The position numbers and the translations under genes were made by a program. A stretch of 64,000 nucleotides of DNA from positions 1,178,001-1,242,000 of the forward strand of contig JAUFSD010000015.1 in the NCBI GenBank assembly GCA_033030425.1. Reading direction: 5' to 3'. A model generated the notes under the pieces. The model had not been told where the DNA came from. It worked only from the letters and a program-made list of their open reading frames with translations, and ran no database searches. Of this stretch, positions 37,826 through 49,465 are shown one piece after another; the stretch's first letter is position 1, and each line of letters begins with the position of its first letter. The stretch is from Verpa conica. Lineage: Eukaryota > Ascomycota > Pezizomycetes > Pezizales > Morchellaceae.

Positions 37826-40388
37826 CTACTGGAAGAAAATATAGTCCAGCAAAGAGCAAGAGAAACGATCTTGTAAATCCTGGAGTTCCCAGCCCTGCAC
37901 AGCGCCGATATCTTCTAGAACACTTTTAAATTCCGGAATCTCATCCTTATACGAGACTTCTTTTAGATATTGGCCCCAATCAACGTCATGGACCGTAATA
38001 CCCTCCCTATAAAAATCATTAGTAAAAGTGTCCAAAGGTATGGGAGCACAAACACTTACCATTCCTTAGCCCAATGAGGTCTAGTATTAAGCAACGCTCC
38101 ATCCGGTCCCGTGTAACTCATCCACTTATCCGCAATCTTCTGCCTAAACGGCACCCAAGACCCATCGTCGGCAGCCGGCATAGTAGTCAAAACCTCGATA
38201 CTAGCAGTTCCAAAAGTGTTTCCTGTCTGAGGTGCCATGATAGTATCACTGTGACCCATGATCCTCATCTCAAGCGCGATTCTCATCGGTGCCCTATCGT
38301 CGGCATAGACAATTTCTATCGCGTCCCACCAGGCTTGTTGAACTATTGACCAATCCGGCTTTGTAGGATCGCTCGCAAGTGCTGGGATTGGGATTTGGAG
38401 CTCGATGTCGCGGACTCTCATGTTTTGTACTCCGCGCCGGAAGTGGATGGCGTCGATTAGGTAGGTTTTGATATCAGTGTTGAGCGGACCGTTTGGTGGG
38501 AGACCGAGCATTGCGGCGGTAGCTATATAGTTAGTAGGTGGAAATAATTACATTTTGAAGGGTAGCATACAGAGTAAAATTGCCTGCCAATGCCCCGGGA
38601 ATGCTCTGAAAAGTGGATCATCGTTAATCACACCCCCTAGCCATCCTTGGATCCATTGGTTGAACTGGTCAGCGGGAGAAGGATAATCGCTGGCGCCCGT
38701 AGGGTCCTCAGTATTATTCCTAAACAAGTAAATAACCTGTCAGTAAGTCCCTCTTATGATTGGCTATTTTTTTCAAAAAAAAAAGGAAAAAACTAACCAA
38801 ACGTTGACGAAGGCCTTCTCCTGGTACGGGAACCAAAAATACTCCGCATAGTAGGAGTTCTCAGCCTTAGAAATAAAGTCTAGTCTTGCAGCCTCGATTT
38901 GCGCATCGGTATATGATTTTCTAATAGCCAATGGAACCGTGAACCCTTTGGGTGGTGGAATTGTGAGGCCAATTGCTGTCTTCTCCGGGTGCATATTTGC
39001 ATAAGTCATTTTATCCAATTCCAGTGTTACATGAGTCACAACACCTGCGCAAAATTAGTCGCTAGATTCTACCCAGTATTTATTCTTTAGGGTTTTTTTT
39101 CGTTTACCTAAAAGACCAAATGCACCTGCCGCAGCTTTGAGCTGATCTGGGTCGGACACAGTTTGGTGCACACCGTTTGCATCGATATATTCAATTGCGC
39201 GGACAAGATCGCTTAGAGTCTTACTCTGAATCCCACCTCCGTGGCAGATTGGAGCGTTAGAACCACCGTATGTGATCCTTTATAACGGTTAGCTCGGGTT
39301 TCTCACATGTTTAGGGGGGGTAATAACTCACTCAACCATGACGACGTTGAACGGTATAGTCCACGCATTATTCGCAATAGCCCATCTTCTGAACTCTTCA
39401 TTGGTGACAGCAGCACCAAGTCTCACAAGTCTCTTTTTACCACCGGAGCCCGGTACGTCGGTGGTTGCTAATTCAATCTGCTTGAACTCGTTCTGAGCAT
39501 TCGAGGGGGAGTTCGGGAGGATAGCTGAAGGGTCAGGAACTGTAGTGGCGGTCTTTAAGTCTAGCATAGACACGAATACTTGTCCGGTCTCAGAGTACAT
39601 GTTGGTCCAGGTATGTCGGTATCCAGCGGCGCGCACTCGCAGTCCTTGGGCTTTAGCCCACACAATGAGGTTTTGTAAACCTTTGACTTTTGTGGGGACA
39701 AAGGTATAAGCGGGGGTGTTGTTGATTGTAAGACCCCAGTTTTCAAAAGCGGCATCAACATAGGCCTAAAAAGAAATAAGTATATGTTTCAGAGGAGCCT
39801 CAGTGATGCATGTATCAGGAAACTTACGGTCATGGGTGTTGTATTAGCATCATCCTCATAGATGACAGGAGTTGTCTGTCTTTTCGCATTCAACCAGCGT
39901 CTTGAAATAGGCGTATTTCCGGATTCTTCCATCCTCTTGAAGTGCTCCTTGGCGGCGGGACTAGGTGGGATATAGAACTCCCGCTTCCCTATGATACTGG
40001 CTGCAGACTTACCATCGATGAAAGCAGCCACTTTTGTTTGTAAATCCGCGTCCAGTTCATCAAATGCAGTTAGGTATGCGGGGTGCGACTGGATTGCCTT
40101 TAAGAGCCCTCGATTGAAGGCCTCGGAGGTGATATTCTCGTCTTTGGCATTCTGTAAGGTCCCAGCGAGGCCAGGGTATTTGACGCTGGTAAGTGGGTTG
40201 AGAAGGAGATATGTTATTATCTCATCGAGTATTTTACCCTCGACCAGATCACTGAGGAGTGTAACTATGTCGCTGATGATTGGAATATCAAGCTGGCGAT
40301 CCTCAAGTCTTGAATCCCCATGACTAGGGAGAGCCGTAATGAGGGATGTGAAAGGGAGCACAGACAAAAGAAGCCTAGAGAAATGCAT
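37826..40388 (-). CDS. Secreted FAD-dependent oxidase, sugar-lactone (ALO) oxidase type
   Basis: Flavoprotein of the VAO/PCMH fold with a C-terminal region like D-arabinono-1,4-lactone oxidases. Such enzymes oxidise sugars or lactones and commonly pass electrons to oxygen, making peroxide. Seven exons in perfect phase encode 734 aa: 40388-39828, 39765-39332, 39277-39108, 39044-38798, 38719-38571, 38522-38060 and 38006-37826. A signal peptide is clear (MHFSRLLLSVLPFTSLITAL), so it is probably secreted. An extra N-terminal region of about 165 residues, without a domain I recognise, precedes the FAD domain. That domain shows FENWGLTINNTPAYTFVPTK, then VRAAGYRHTWTNMYSETG, VRLGAAVTNEEFRRWA and PICHGGGIQSKTLSDLV (FAD-contacting loop). 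The C-terminal part has YAEYFWFPYQEKAFVNVW and IALEMRIMGHSDTIMAP. The MHF start was preferred over a longer frame because it begins the signal peptide. Confidence 0.87.
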
Positions 40389-43300
40389 GATGCAGAGCTC
40401 ACACGTTGCAGTGATTAGAACTGAATACCTCCGAAAGACAGGAGCAAACACGTCCCTTTATGAATTTTCGAATGTTAAGGAGAAAATAACGCTCAGCGCA
40501 TCTCGTGTGTTCCTGAGCGCTGGAACAGGGGTACCTTTTTTTCAAGATCGTCATTTGGGAACCCTTGTCAGCTGCGGGTTGTGCAAACCGAGCTTATTGT
40601 ATGTGTTAGGACTAGCATACTATTCAGACCTGATTGACCGGACTTCTATACCAACTTTGATTGGTAGGGTGCGACAGCCTTGAATCTGGGTTGCTGATTT
40701 GGGGCATGCTTCGATCTCTCGCTTCTTTTTCAAGACATCTGTGCTCCCTAGCCCTACCAAGTTCCTGTACATCACTACCCGTTATTACGGAGATGAACGG
40801 GTGATGTTATTACGGTGCTTTCCCCCTACAGAGTTATCGGTGGTCCTAACTGCTTCTAATCGACACGATAAAGGAGTACATCGTGAAGAAAGGGTTAGGT
40901 ATATGCCAAGACGGCAGTCTGACGGACCTTGACAGCTGCAGTGCAACCATACATAAACTCCATTAAGACACTTGATGCGTGAGATAGTGGGTCGGCGTGT
41001 GCCTGGTAAAACCTCATCGCATTTGCTAATCTACGTCACGACCTTCCCCCCGAGGCTCAGCGGTCCCAATACTCCAGACGCTCAGCATGCGGCAAGGAGA
41101 TTTTTTTGACCCGGTTGTCGATCATAACTCCTCTGGATAATCATAAATTGAGAACAGGCACCACTCGCCTCCTCCCCCCCACCTCGGGACTTACGGGTAC
41201 CGTGGAGAGTGATGAATTAGGCCTCCGTTAGTTGCATATATAACCTTGCTAGAAATCATTTTAGAGTAGTGTTCCACCAGAAAAATTGGCTATTCATCCG
41301 ATGTTGTATTTCACGATTAACCGTTAGTTTATGCCGTATTTCAGGATTATAAAACGAAAGGAAACTTGATTCAAGTCCTGCTTATGTTTCAAGAGTTTGA
41401 TTATAATGGGGCTGGAATAGAAAAAAAATGCACTTGTTGAGCCAGCTGACGACGACGATAATTCTGTGAAACCAAATAGTAGCAAGGCACCGTCTGAGCC
41501 TTGATCACAGGACATTTGCGGGGCGAGCGGAGTTGATGCTCTATGTGAGCGGTAATTATACGATAGGGACAGGCCTTAGACGGAATAAAGTTCCAGTATG
41601 TCTGCTCTCTACATACGATGTAGTTTTACGGATGGCTGCGCTAGCAAGTAGAGTGGATACTTGATATAACAATCAGATCTATAGTAATTAATACCTAGCT
41701 ATAGTTACAACAATTATTATTACATATAAAATAGCCGACTATATATATTAGAGCCCCACCCTATACCAGATCTCAGATCGAACATCGTAGAATTCATCAG
41801 ATATATCTCATTGATAAAACAGCCCACCACCAGCTGAAGTAACGCCACACAACACCAAGAACCAATCCCATGAAAAAATCCCCCCCTCACCCTACAAAGC
41901 ATACGTCATATATCGTAGCCGAGTGTTTTGTGTACACTTACCAAATAAAATAATGGTTCCGGGATTGTACTACACTGGTATTGCGCCTAAATCTAGGGAG
42001 GGGGGGGGAATTGGTGTGACTTGAACTGGTGACAACACCCTAGTAAGGAGGGGGAAGGCGAATATTTCTATATATAAGGTTTTTATGAATTGCCGTCGGA
42101 GACCTGCCAAAAGTATAGAAACGGAACTTGGCGTGATATGATGTAGGGGGCGTTTTTTGACAGTCTGTGAGTGATATCTGATGTATGTGGGGGGAATATC
42201 ACGGCACCTGTCATGTTATAGCCACTAACTGTCTAAAGTTTGTGCACCCGGAATTACTGTAACACACGATATATGCAATCTATCGAAAGAGATGAAAAGA
42301 AAACCAAGAATCAAGGAAATTATTGGATTATAGTCATGTGTACTCACTAGTTTTAGAGTTTCGAAGAAAATTCAAGAAGTTGTAGTTCCTTGCTGGGTTT
42401 AGGCAGATGTTTTTTTAGAGAGGGTCATTAAACAGGTAAAACTTTGATTCTATATCTGCGGACTTTTTTATGCTACTAGCTAGTCCTGAGAGCTTAAGTA
42501 GTTGACAAATTATATCGGTAGTATATAGTTAAGGTATAAATCTCGTAAGAAATACAGAAGGAAATAGAGATTTACGACTCTATGGGGTATGTGTAATGAA
42601 TACTATATCGAAGCAGTAGTAGCGAAGCTCCTTAGAATCTCTAAATCTATCCTAGCCCACTATGACAAGTTTAGAAAGCGTCCTTCCTATCGCTTAAGAG
42701 ACCCCCAGACAGCCGAAAAAGAAGTCAAGATCATCGACCACTGCTATACGTACCTGCGTGTGATGAACATCGGCGTCCTAGGCGAGCATGGGTATTAGAT
42801 CTCAGCTGGAGATGTCCGGCGGTAAGCAAGGGTTGCATCTATATTATCACAAGCCTGGTATTTTTTTTCTTTTTCTTTTTCATTCCGGTATGAGTTGCTG
42901 ACTTTATCCGTGAAGTGATTGTGTTAGGACTACAGGGTAACAAGCGATCCTAGAATGGTAAGGTTTGGGACAGTGGGGCGAGCTAAAACTTCCAAGGTTT
43001 GTTCGGAGATATAATACAACAACCGTGGGGGGACTTCACATGTCATGTGAATTCTTCATGTTTGGAGGTGGGATTGAAATGAAGTAGTACTCTGGGAACA
43101 GAAATCATGGATCAATAAGCTCTGCGTGTGTAGTGATATCTACGGATCGTTTAAGATGAGGATATTAGAAAGCTTCATGCAAATTTAGCTATAGGGCCTA
43201 GCTGCTATGTATTAAATATATATGCTATCTAATTTATTTAAGGGTTCATCTATCTTACTAACCTGGTTCGAGTTATAAGCCTTGAAGATCTTAAGATAAT

Positions 43301-43937
43301 CACATGGTAATTAATGGCTGTTATATATTCCAACTAAACTTACTACATTAATCCCGACGACCCATCTCGGGTAGTAAATTAGGCAAGTTTTCATAAAACC
43401 TTGCCCTTACCTCATATACTACAACTGTTCCGCAGGATTCTATCTCCACCTAGCTGATAAAAAAATAATGCGGAAACTTGCGTCACTACCTACTGGGAAA
43501 TGAGCGTTTTATTCTTTTTGACAATAAAGTTCCTAAGCGAGAGTCGAGGGTAATAGGCGTAAAATAAGGTCCAAGTCAGTTAAATGGATACAGCCTCCGG
43601 TAGAAAAGATCGGGAAATGTAAAGCCCTAGATCCGGGGGGGGGAGGTTGATTGCCCTTTCACGTTCTCGGCGAGGATTCTAGCAATAGTATTGGTCCAAG
43701 AACCCTTGTCCACAACCCTTGCCCCCAGATCATTTCTACTCTACATACCCCACAACGCCATCTTAGGCCAAATGGATTCTTATCACCAACTAGGCATAGA
43801 GAAAACACTACGAAACAGCCACACGAAGCGGAAGAAAGATCCGTAAAACGCCATTTGAATTGAGGATACTACGACTAAGTACAAATCCCAACCAACCAAC
43901 CGGCTAGCCTTACGGTCTGTCCCGCATCTTCCAAAAC
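40389..43937. other. Intergenic interval between oxidase and LPMO
   Basis: About 3.5 kb, AT-rich. Upstream it should contain the oxidase promoter. Open frames at 40339-40683, 42589-42798 and 43651-43863 (plus) have no recognisable domain and are not clearly spliced. I see no mobile element here. Confidence 0.5.
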
Positions 43938-45183
43938 TTATCCGGAGTAAACAGCAGGCCCAGGAATAGTGTAGCTGGTAAGAACTGGATAGTAGATATT
44001 GACTAAAATACCAGGGTCTGTAGCCGAGTATGCGCTATAAAAAAGGTCAGTATAACGGCCCGTGCTTATATTTACTTAAGGGGCTTACCCTGGAAGCTTC
44101 ACGGTCGCTGGAGAAGCAGAGCCACCGCCTGTAACAGTGATCTGGGCACATCCAACGTATAGCTGTTCTTGTTAGAAGTCTCTAAGTCAAGGTGTGAAGG
44201 TTGAGCATGCACATACCTGAGCACCACCCGTGCCGCTGGCTCCATGGAGAGCGATGATCTCGGATCTAAGCAACTATTCGGAATAGAGAGTTAGTAAGAC
44301 TTAATATATACCATGCTACGGAAGACTGGGCTTACGTAGTCTCCAGATGGAATGTTGCTTGGGATTCTGCTGGTGTATACTCCAGCGTTGGCGACGAGTT
44401 TGTCGACTGCCCAGGTCTGGGTTGTGCCGCTGATGGTAAGGCCATCGTGGTAGCTAATACCCAAGGTTGTCAGCTCTTATATAATTACTAGAAGAGAAAT
44501 TTAAGATCACTGGGCTAGTAAGTATACATCTTGAACCAATTCAAGCTGGACGGGCTGGTGGCGGTGGTCGCATCTGGGACCTTGGCAAGGTATGTAATGA
44601 GGGGTCCTTTGTGGCTAGGGTCAATAGCTTGGCTGGTGCGACCCTCGTGGTGCCATTCAAGGCTAACAGTAGAGCCAGCTGAAGCTTAGGTTAACATCTG
44701 TACTGTATGTCTATGACATGAAGGCTACATACCGGCAACGGAGAGCTTGGTAGCTACTGGTACACCGCCATTTATATTACATGCAAGGTCTGTAGAGGTA
44801 ACATCCGTGATTGGGCTGTTGCTTGGGGGTTTGCGGATAACTCTGTAAGGTAGAAGGATTAGTCGAGTCGTCCTTTGGTATTATATACTTCGCTCAAGGG
44901 AGAGAACATACGCGGAGTTGTCGTTTATGTATTGCTAATCGGGGGGTTAGTCACCACTCAACGTAATTTATGTCATCTTTGGCGTGTTGATGGATATTGA
45001 AGTCTTATGAGACTTTAGATTCTAGTGGTAGTGTAGCTTATACTACTTTAATCTAGAAATATAAAGCCCCACAAGACCTCTTATACCCATCAATATCTTA
45101 GGAGAAGGGAGACTCACAAATGTAGCATGAGCCTGGACAGCTGAAGCCGCAGCGAGCAGAGAGAGAAGAGCAGAGAGTTGCAT
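43938..45183 (-). CDS. AA9 lytic polysaccharide monooxygenase, secreted
   Basis: Copper enzyme that oxidatively cleaves cellulose or related glucans. Eight exons close in phase: 45183-45118, 44934-44912, 44842-44733, 44678-44528, 44453-44336, 44273-44217, 44162-44089 and 44034-43938; product 231 aa. An 18-residue signal peptide ([18 protein letters not shown]) is followed by HATF, so the mature protein starts with the copper-brace His (His19). The other ligands are visible: His89 in DPSHKGP and axial Tyr177 in QLYVGCAQI. The usual second-sphere His166 (EIIALH) and Gln175 are present. Cys51 and Cys180 probably form the conserved disulphide. Other hallmarks are [34 protein letters not shown] and [10 protein letters not shown]. 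There is no linker, cellulose-binding module or GPI signal. Seven introns in so short a gene is high. A TATA box lies about 90 bp upstream. Confidence 0.95.
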
Positions 45184-46661
45184 ATTGGCGATGTATCACG
45201 GTAGTTAGGCAAATGCAAACCGGGCAGATATTTGACAGATAGAGAAGTAGGAAGAAGCGAAATCCATAGGTCTTTATATACTTTTGGAAATACTTTTATC
45301 AAGCTGGAAATGAGTAAAAAACTGAGGGTGGGTTGTGTTTCCTACCATTATTCCTACAGAACGGCCCGTGAACCCGTGATTTTTGAAGGCCGTTGACAGC
45401 AAATTGGCAGGCCAAGAAGGCATTCTACAGCAAAACGCCGACGAGATTCGTGCTTTCTATTATATCCAATAACTAATAGCAAGGATAAACCTCTTGGTTC
45501 TTATTTCTATTTGGTATTACTGGTTAGACTTTTTTCAATTCGTAGGGTATCTAGGCTGGAGGAAGTGCTAGCCAACGCACCCTTAACATTCACGATAAGT
45601 GTAATCTAGAAGATTACCAGGAGGTTGATATTAACTTTCGTATTTCTCGGACCGAAAATGTGGTGTATCCGGAGGTGGTGATGGCGAACTCCCTTGGTTT
45701 CCTGCCTAAATAAGGCCGGCGAGGGTGATCTGAGACAGTCATGCAGGGATTTCGAGGTTCTACAAGGGGTTATCGGAACTTCTACCCGACCTCATCGTTC
45801 CCAAGACCTTGGCTCGCACAATAAACTTAAGCTTCTAGTCAGGAATAACTAGATGCAGTGTTTATTTGATATACATAGAGGGTCCTTAATTACCTGATCT
45901 GGGAAATAACCGTACATCAACATAGAGAACTCGGATATTTTCCCCGCCTCCGTAACGGTCCCTCGGAAACTGGGGAAATCCTCCTCATTAATACCGAGAA
46001 CCTTAAATCTGCTGATATATACCACATGCGTTTGTTGGGATCGCGTCAGTCCTTGAGAGATTTGCAAATTTCTTATTGATCTTTCGTCTATTCAGGCACT
46101 GACTTGCCGAAGGGATGATCTGGAACACCACAAATTATGTAATCTGAGATCCTGAAGAAAAACAGTTGTGCTGTATATATTTAATTTGAAAGTTGATAGG
46201 CTTTGATTTACGAGTGAATGAATGTATTAATCATAAGTTTTAATTTGCGGGTGTTATGATACACATAACTGTAAGTAAAGAATTATCTGATCTTTGACTT
46301 ACTCATGCGTAGGTAAATCCGTGATCGTTCTCTTATTTGCGGGGTGGATCCCTATTCAGTTGGTTTACTAGGAGGGGCAATGAATGTGGGGGGCGGGCCG
46401 CGGTTTCCATAATTGAAGCACGTGACTTACTTTGTTTCAAGTTGTTTCATAAAGTCTGACCTAGAAAGGACGACCATCCCCAGGGGTTTCTCCCGTATGC
46501 CCTTAATAAAATCTATTTATCATATACCCGCACGAAGTGGTTACTCTAACGTCTTGACCGGGATCTTGCTACAGGGTTTCTCTCCTTGATTTAGTTATCT
46601 ACAAATCCCCCAGAACTTGCTAACCAATAATAAAGCTCTCTACCGTAGAAATCAACTATAT
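45184..46661. other. Spacer with an unidentified exon-like segment
   Basis: The LPMO promoter occupies the left part. At 45849-46067 on the minus strand an open segment reads SRFKVLGINEEDFPSFRGTV and continues to a good donor (CAG/GTAATT). It looks like a real coding exon or pseudogene fragment, but I could not join it to other exons or assign a family. Confidence 0.4.
45271..45280 (-). promoter_or_regulatory. Probable TATA box of the AA9 gene
   Basis: On the minus strand the bases read TATATAAAGA, about 90 nt before the LPMO start codon. Position and sequence fit a core promoter for a strongly induced secreted-enzyme gene. Confidence 0.55.
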
Positions 46662-47969
46662 TTATTTCATAAAGTCTTTACTCACCTCCTCACACAACTG
46701 CCACATTCTTTTCCCATTTTCAGGCAGCATTACCTCTATGTCCTTTCGTACAGGCTTCCCAATCCTACCCCAAGGAATGATGTAGGTCCCATTATATCTT
46801 TCTTCGTCGACCTGGGGAGAAAGACCCGCAAAGAGGTATGTTATCGGGCCCCAGTGGATGGGATATGAAAGGAATTTCTATCTAAGAATTAGTTTCCATT
46901 TTTAGAAGGGTTCCGCATGAGATAACCCACCAAGTAAGTAGCTATATGAGATGGTAGGTCCCGCTGAATACCGGACTTGATCAATCCTGGATCCACGCTC
47001 TACATTCAGTGTCAGCAACTACCCAAGTTCACCTTGGCAATGGAATATACCAAACTAAGGACCCCACTCCCAGCCCAGCGTTTTGCAGCCTCGGCACCAA
47101 TCGCGATATTGGCAACCTTACTTTGACCGTACTTCAACCATGCACCGTTGTTTATTAGCTGAGACCCGAGACTATCGTCTTGGTATGCGTGTTTGAAGTT
47201 GATATCATCCCATAGGATCCCACCGTTGCTAGGGGAATTCCCATGCCCAGAGGATGAAACCTAGGATTTTTAGTCTCCGCAAGTACTTCAACCATGGATT
47301 AATCTTACCCAGATCACCCTTACACTATCCTTTGGGGTTACAGGTATCTCAGCAGTCCTCTTCATCAACGGCGTCAAGAATGTCTGCAACAGCCAAGGCG
47401 AAATCGTGTTAACCCCCAACTGTCGCTCATGACCCTAGTGTCTCGTTTTAGTATAACAACACCACGCTGCCAAATATCACAAACACACCTGCTCTGTCGT
47501 ACCGCCTTTATGTGTACAAATACCAGCATTATGCCATACAACATCGAGCCTCTCCATCTGTGCCAGAAGTTCGTCTGCAGCAGGTTTAATAGTCGCCATA
47601 TCCGCCAAGTCTAGATAAACAAACTTTACTGCGCCTTTGGACTCCGGATATGTAGATACTATTTCTAAAATCGCGGCTTCACCATTCGGGCGGCTGCGAC
47701 CGGCAATATAGACAGTTGCGGACTTGGAGTAGAGAAGCTACGATATGGTTAGCAAATACTCTGGCAGCCTCCCTTTACTAGGATCAAAAATAACGGACCT
47801 TACACAGCTCAAAGCCAATACCGGATGCGCCGCCGGTGACAAGATACACCTTACCGGCGAGACTCGGGAGGTCTTTGGGTATGAACTTGGGTGCGGGGAG
47901 CCAGAGCTGAAATAGGCTTGTATATGTTCCTAAAGCACTGCCTACGAGGGGTTCGAGAATGGCTGGCAT
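46662..47969 (-). CDS. Short-chain dehydrogenase/reductase (SDR paralogue 1)
   Basis: Classical Rossmann-fold NAD(P)-dependent oxidoreductase of the retinol-dehydrogenase/WWOX-like fungal group; substrate unknown. Six exons in phase give 346 aa: 47969-47799, 47737-47489, 47434-47309, 47260-47051, 46999-46931 and 46877-46662. The cofactor motif TGGASGIG is at 45-52, NAG at 127-129, the catalytic Ser region VIWVSSSG at 180-187 and YGQSK at 226-230. The C-terminus continues VDPGLIKSGIQRD, YLFAGLSP and GTYIIPWGRIG, as usual for the group. It lacks a signal peptide. It is divergent to a paralogue starting at 49466 with about 1.5 kb between start codons. The first two introns are at identical positions in both genes, and exon 2 is 249 nt in each, so they share a duplication origin. 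Confidence 0.92.
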
Positions 47970-49465
47970 TTTGGTTTTGAGGTGGACTTACAAGAGAGGG
48001 GGCTCTACGAAGGTTCATGATATAGTTAAGCATCGGAAAGTGGGTACGGTTAGACGGCGAATACGTTCAGACGGCGGACAGGGGTGTAGGACTATCAGGA
48101 GTCGATTCGAGCCAGATGGCTGGGTTTTATACGTAAGATGGCCATCATGGGTTTATTCTCAACTAGACCTATTCACGGTCGTTATCCGGTGTCTGTGCGG
48201 GGTCATGGTAGATCACTCGTTGGGAGAGAAAACTCTTTAATGGCTGCGAGAACTATATAAATAATATAGCACCTCCTTGTTTTAATATCTGAGTTATCAG
48301 GGCTTGTCTTTGCCTGGGATTAATTACAAATCAAGAACTGTCTTAGATATATGTGTTGACACTTCCAACATATGTGACAAGACGTAAATAAGGCTTAGGT
48401 TCTGTATAAAAACTTGTGTACACTGGTATTTGATATAGATATACATTCGATATTTAACAAATAGTGGAATTACAAATCCTCCGCGGCCCCATTATTGTGT
48501 TATTTAATCCTGTACTTGATGTGTTGGTTTCCTGCCTATATGAATTGCTTCCAACTTACTGGGATTTAGATGTTGGCTATATTAGGACTTTGATAGGTGA
48601 GCTGGATATGGCTAGTTTTTACAATTGAAGTAACGCTGGGGACATGACCCATCAGGCGTTATTTGTTCATAGCTGATCACTCGGCATTGATTGGCCTAAG
48701 TTTTATCTATACTCTATTAGCTCGTTAATGAGTTTGAAGCATATAATTAAGTATCCCTGGTCGTAGAAGATAATAGACGAGGATTAGAAATGTTTAGTTC
48801 AATATAGCATCCGGTATTGTCGATGCAACATACGGAAGAATTCCCAAATAGGCCCCGTAGTAGCCTTCTCGAGTCTCTTCAAGGGTCGTGTATTATATTT
48901 TAGGATTAAGTGGGAAACAGACATAAACAAATTGCACATACATACTTTCGGGTAGAAAAATACCCGTATATTTGTGCAACGTAAAATAAGTTGATACAGA
49001 TAAAGTAAAATCAATAATAAGGGTTGCGATGGAGGCCTAATAAAAAGAGAAAGATAGAAAGATATAATTGGTACTTAGTCTAAAGTAGCTAGCCACATCT
49101 TAGCTGTGGCTTCGAGCCAATATTATAAAAAAAGAAATTAAGTCCAATGTGCAGAGCCCCCCTAACACACCTCAAAGGTACAAGGTTTGCTGTATCTTTC
49201 AGGTGAAGATGGCCTACCGGTATACCGGGAAGCCTAGTCGCACTTATTCTGGGACAAGTGAGAAACGGTCCGCGGTTCAGCCCCTGGGAGACACTTTTTT
49301 ATTTTTTAAATGTCCGGGCATGAGCACATCTAACCCTAACCCACAGTACACCCTACCCTGCATACATCGATACCAGTAACCGGGTAACCTGCGCTCACGG
49401 GTATAGCCGATCATGTAAACTGTCTCGTCCCCTTCGCCCCCACACATATCAAGCACCCAGAAGCA
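47970..49465. promoter_or_regulatory. Shared 1.5-kb divergent promoter region of the SDR pair
   Basis: The start codons of the two SDR paralogues face away from each other across this interval. It is AT-rich and contains a telomere-type motif at 49332-49343, about 125 bp before the plus-strand start. No coding frame in it is convincing. Co-regulation of the pair is possible but inferred from layout only. Confidence 0.45.
49332..49343 (+). promoter_or_regulatory. Telobox-like motif in SDR2 promoter
   Basis: The bases read AACCCTAACCCA, a near-perfect telomere-type dimer about 125 bp upstream of the SDR2 start codon. In yeasts and plants such sites bind Myb/Tbf1-type factors in promoters; action here is inferred. 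Confidence 0.45.

Noticed and set aside
46870..46940. In-frame stop in SDR paralogue 1
   Set aside because: A 53-nt intron (donor GTGGGT, acceptor GATAG) removes it and joins IATYL to KFLSYP, matching the paralogue.
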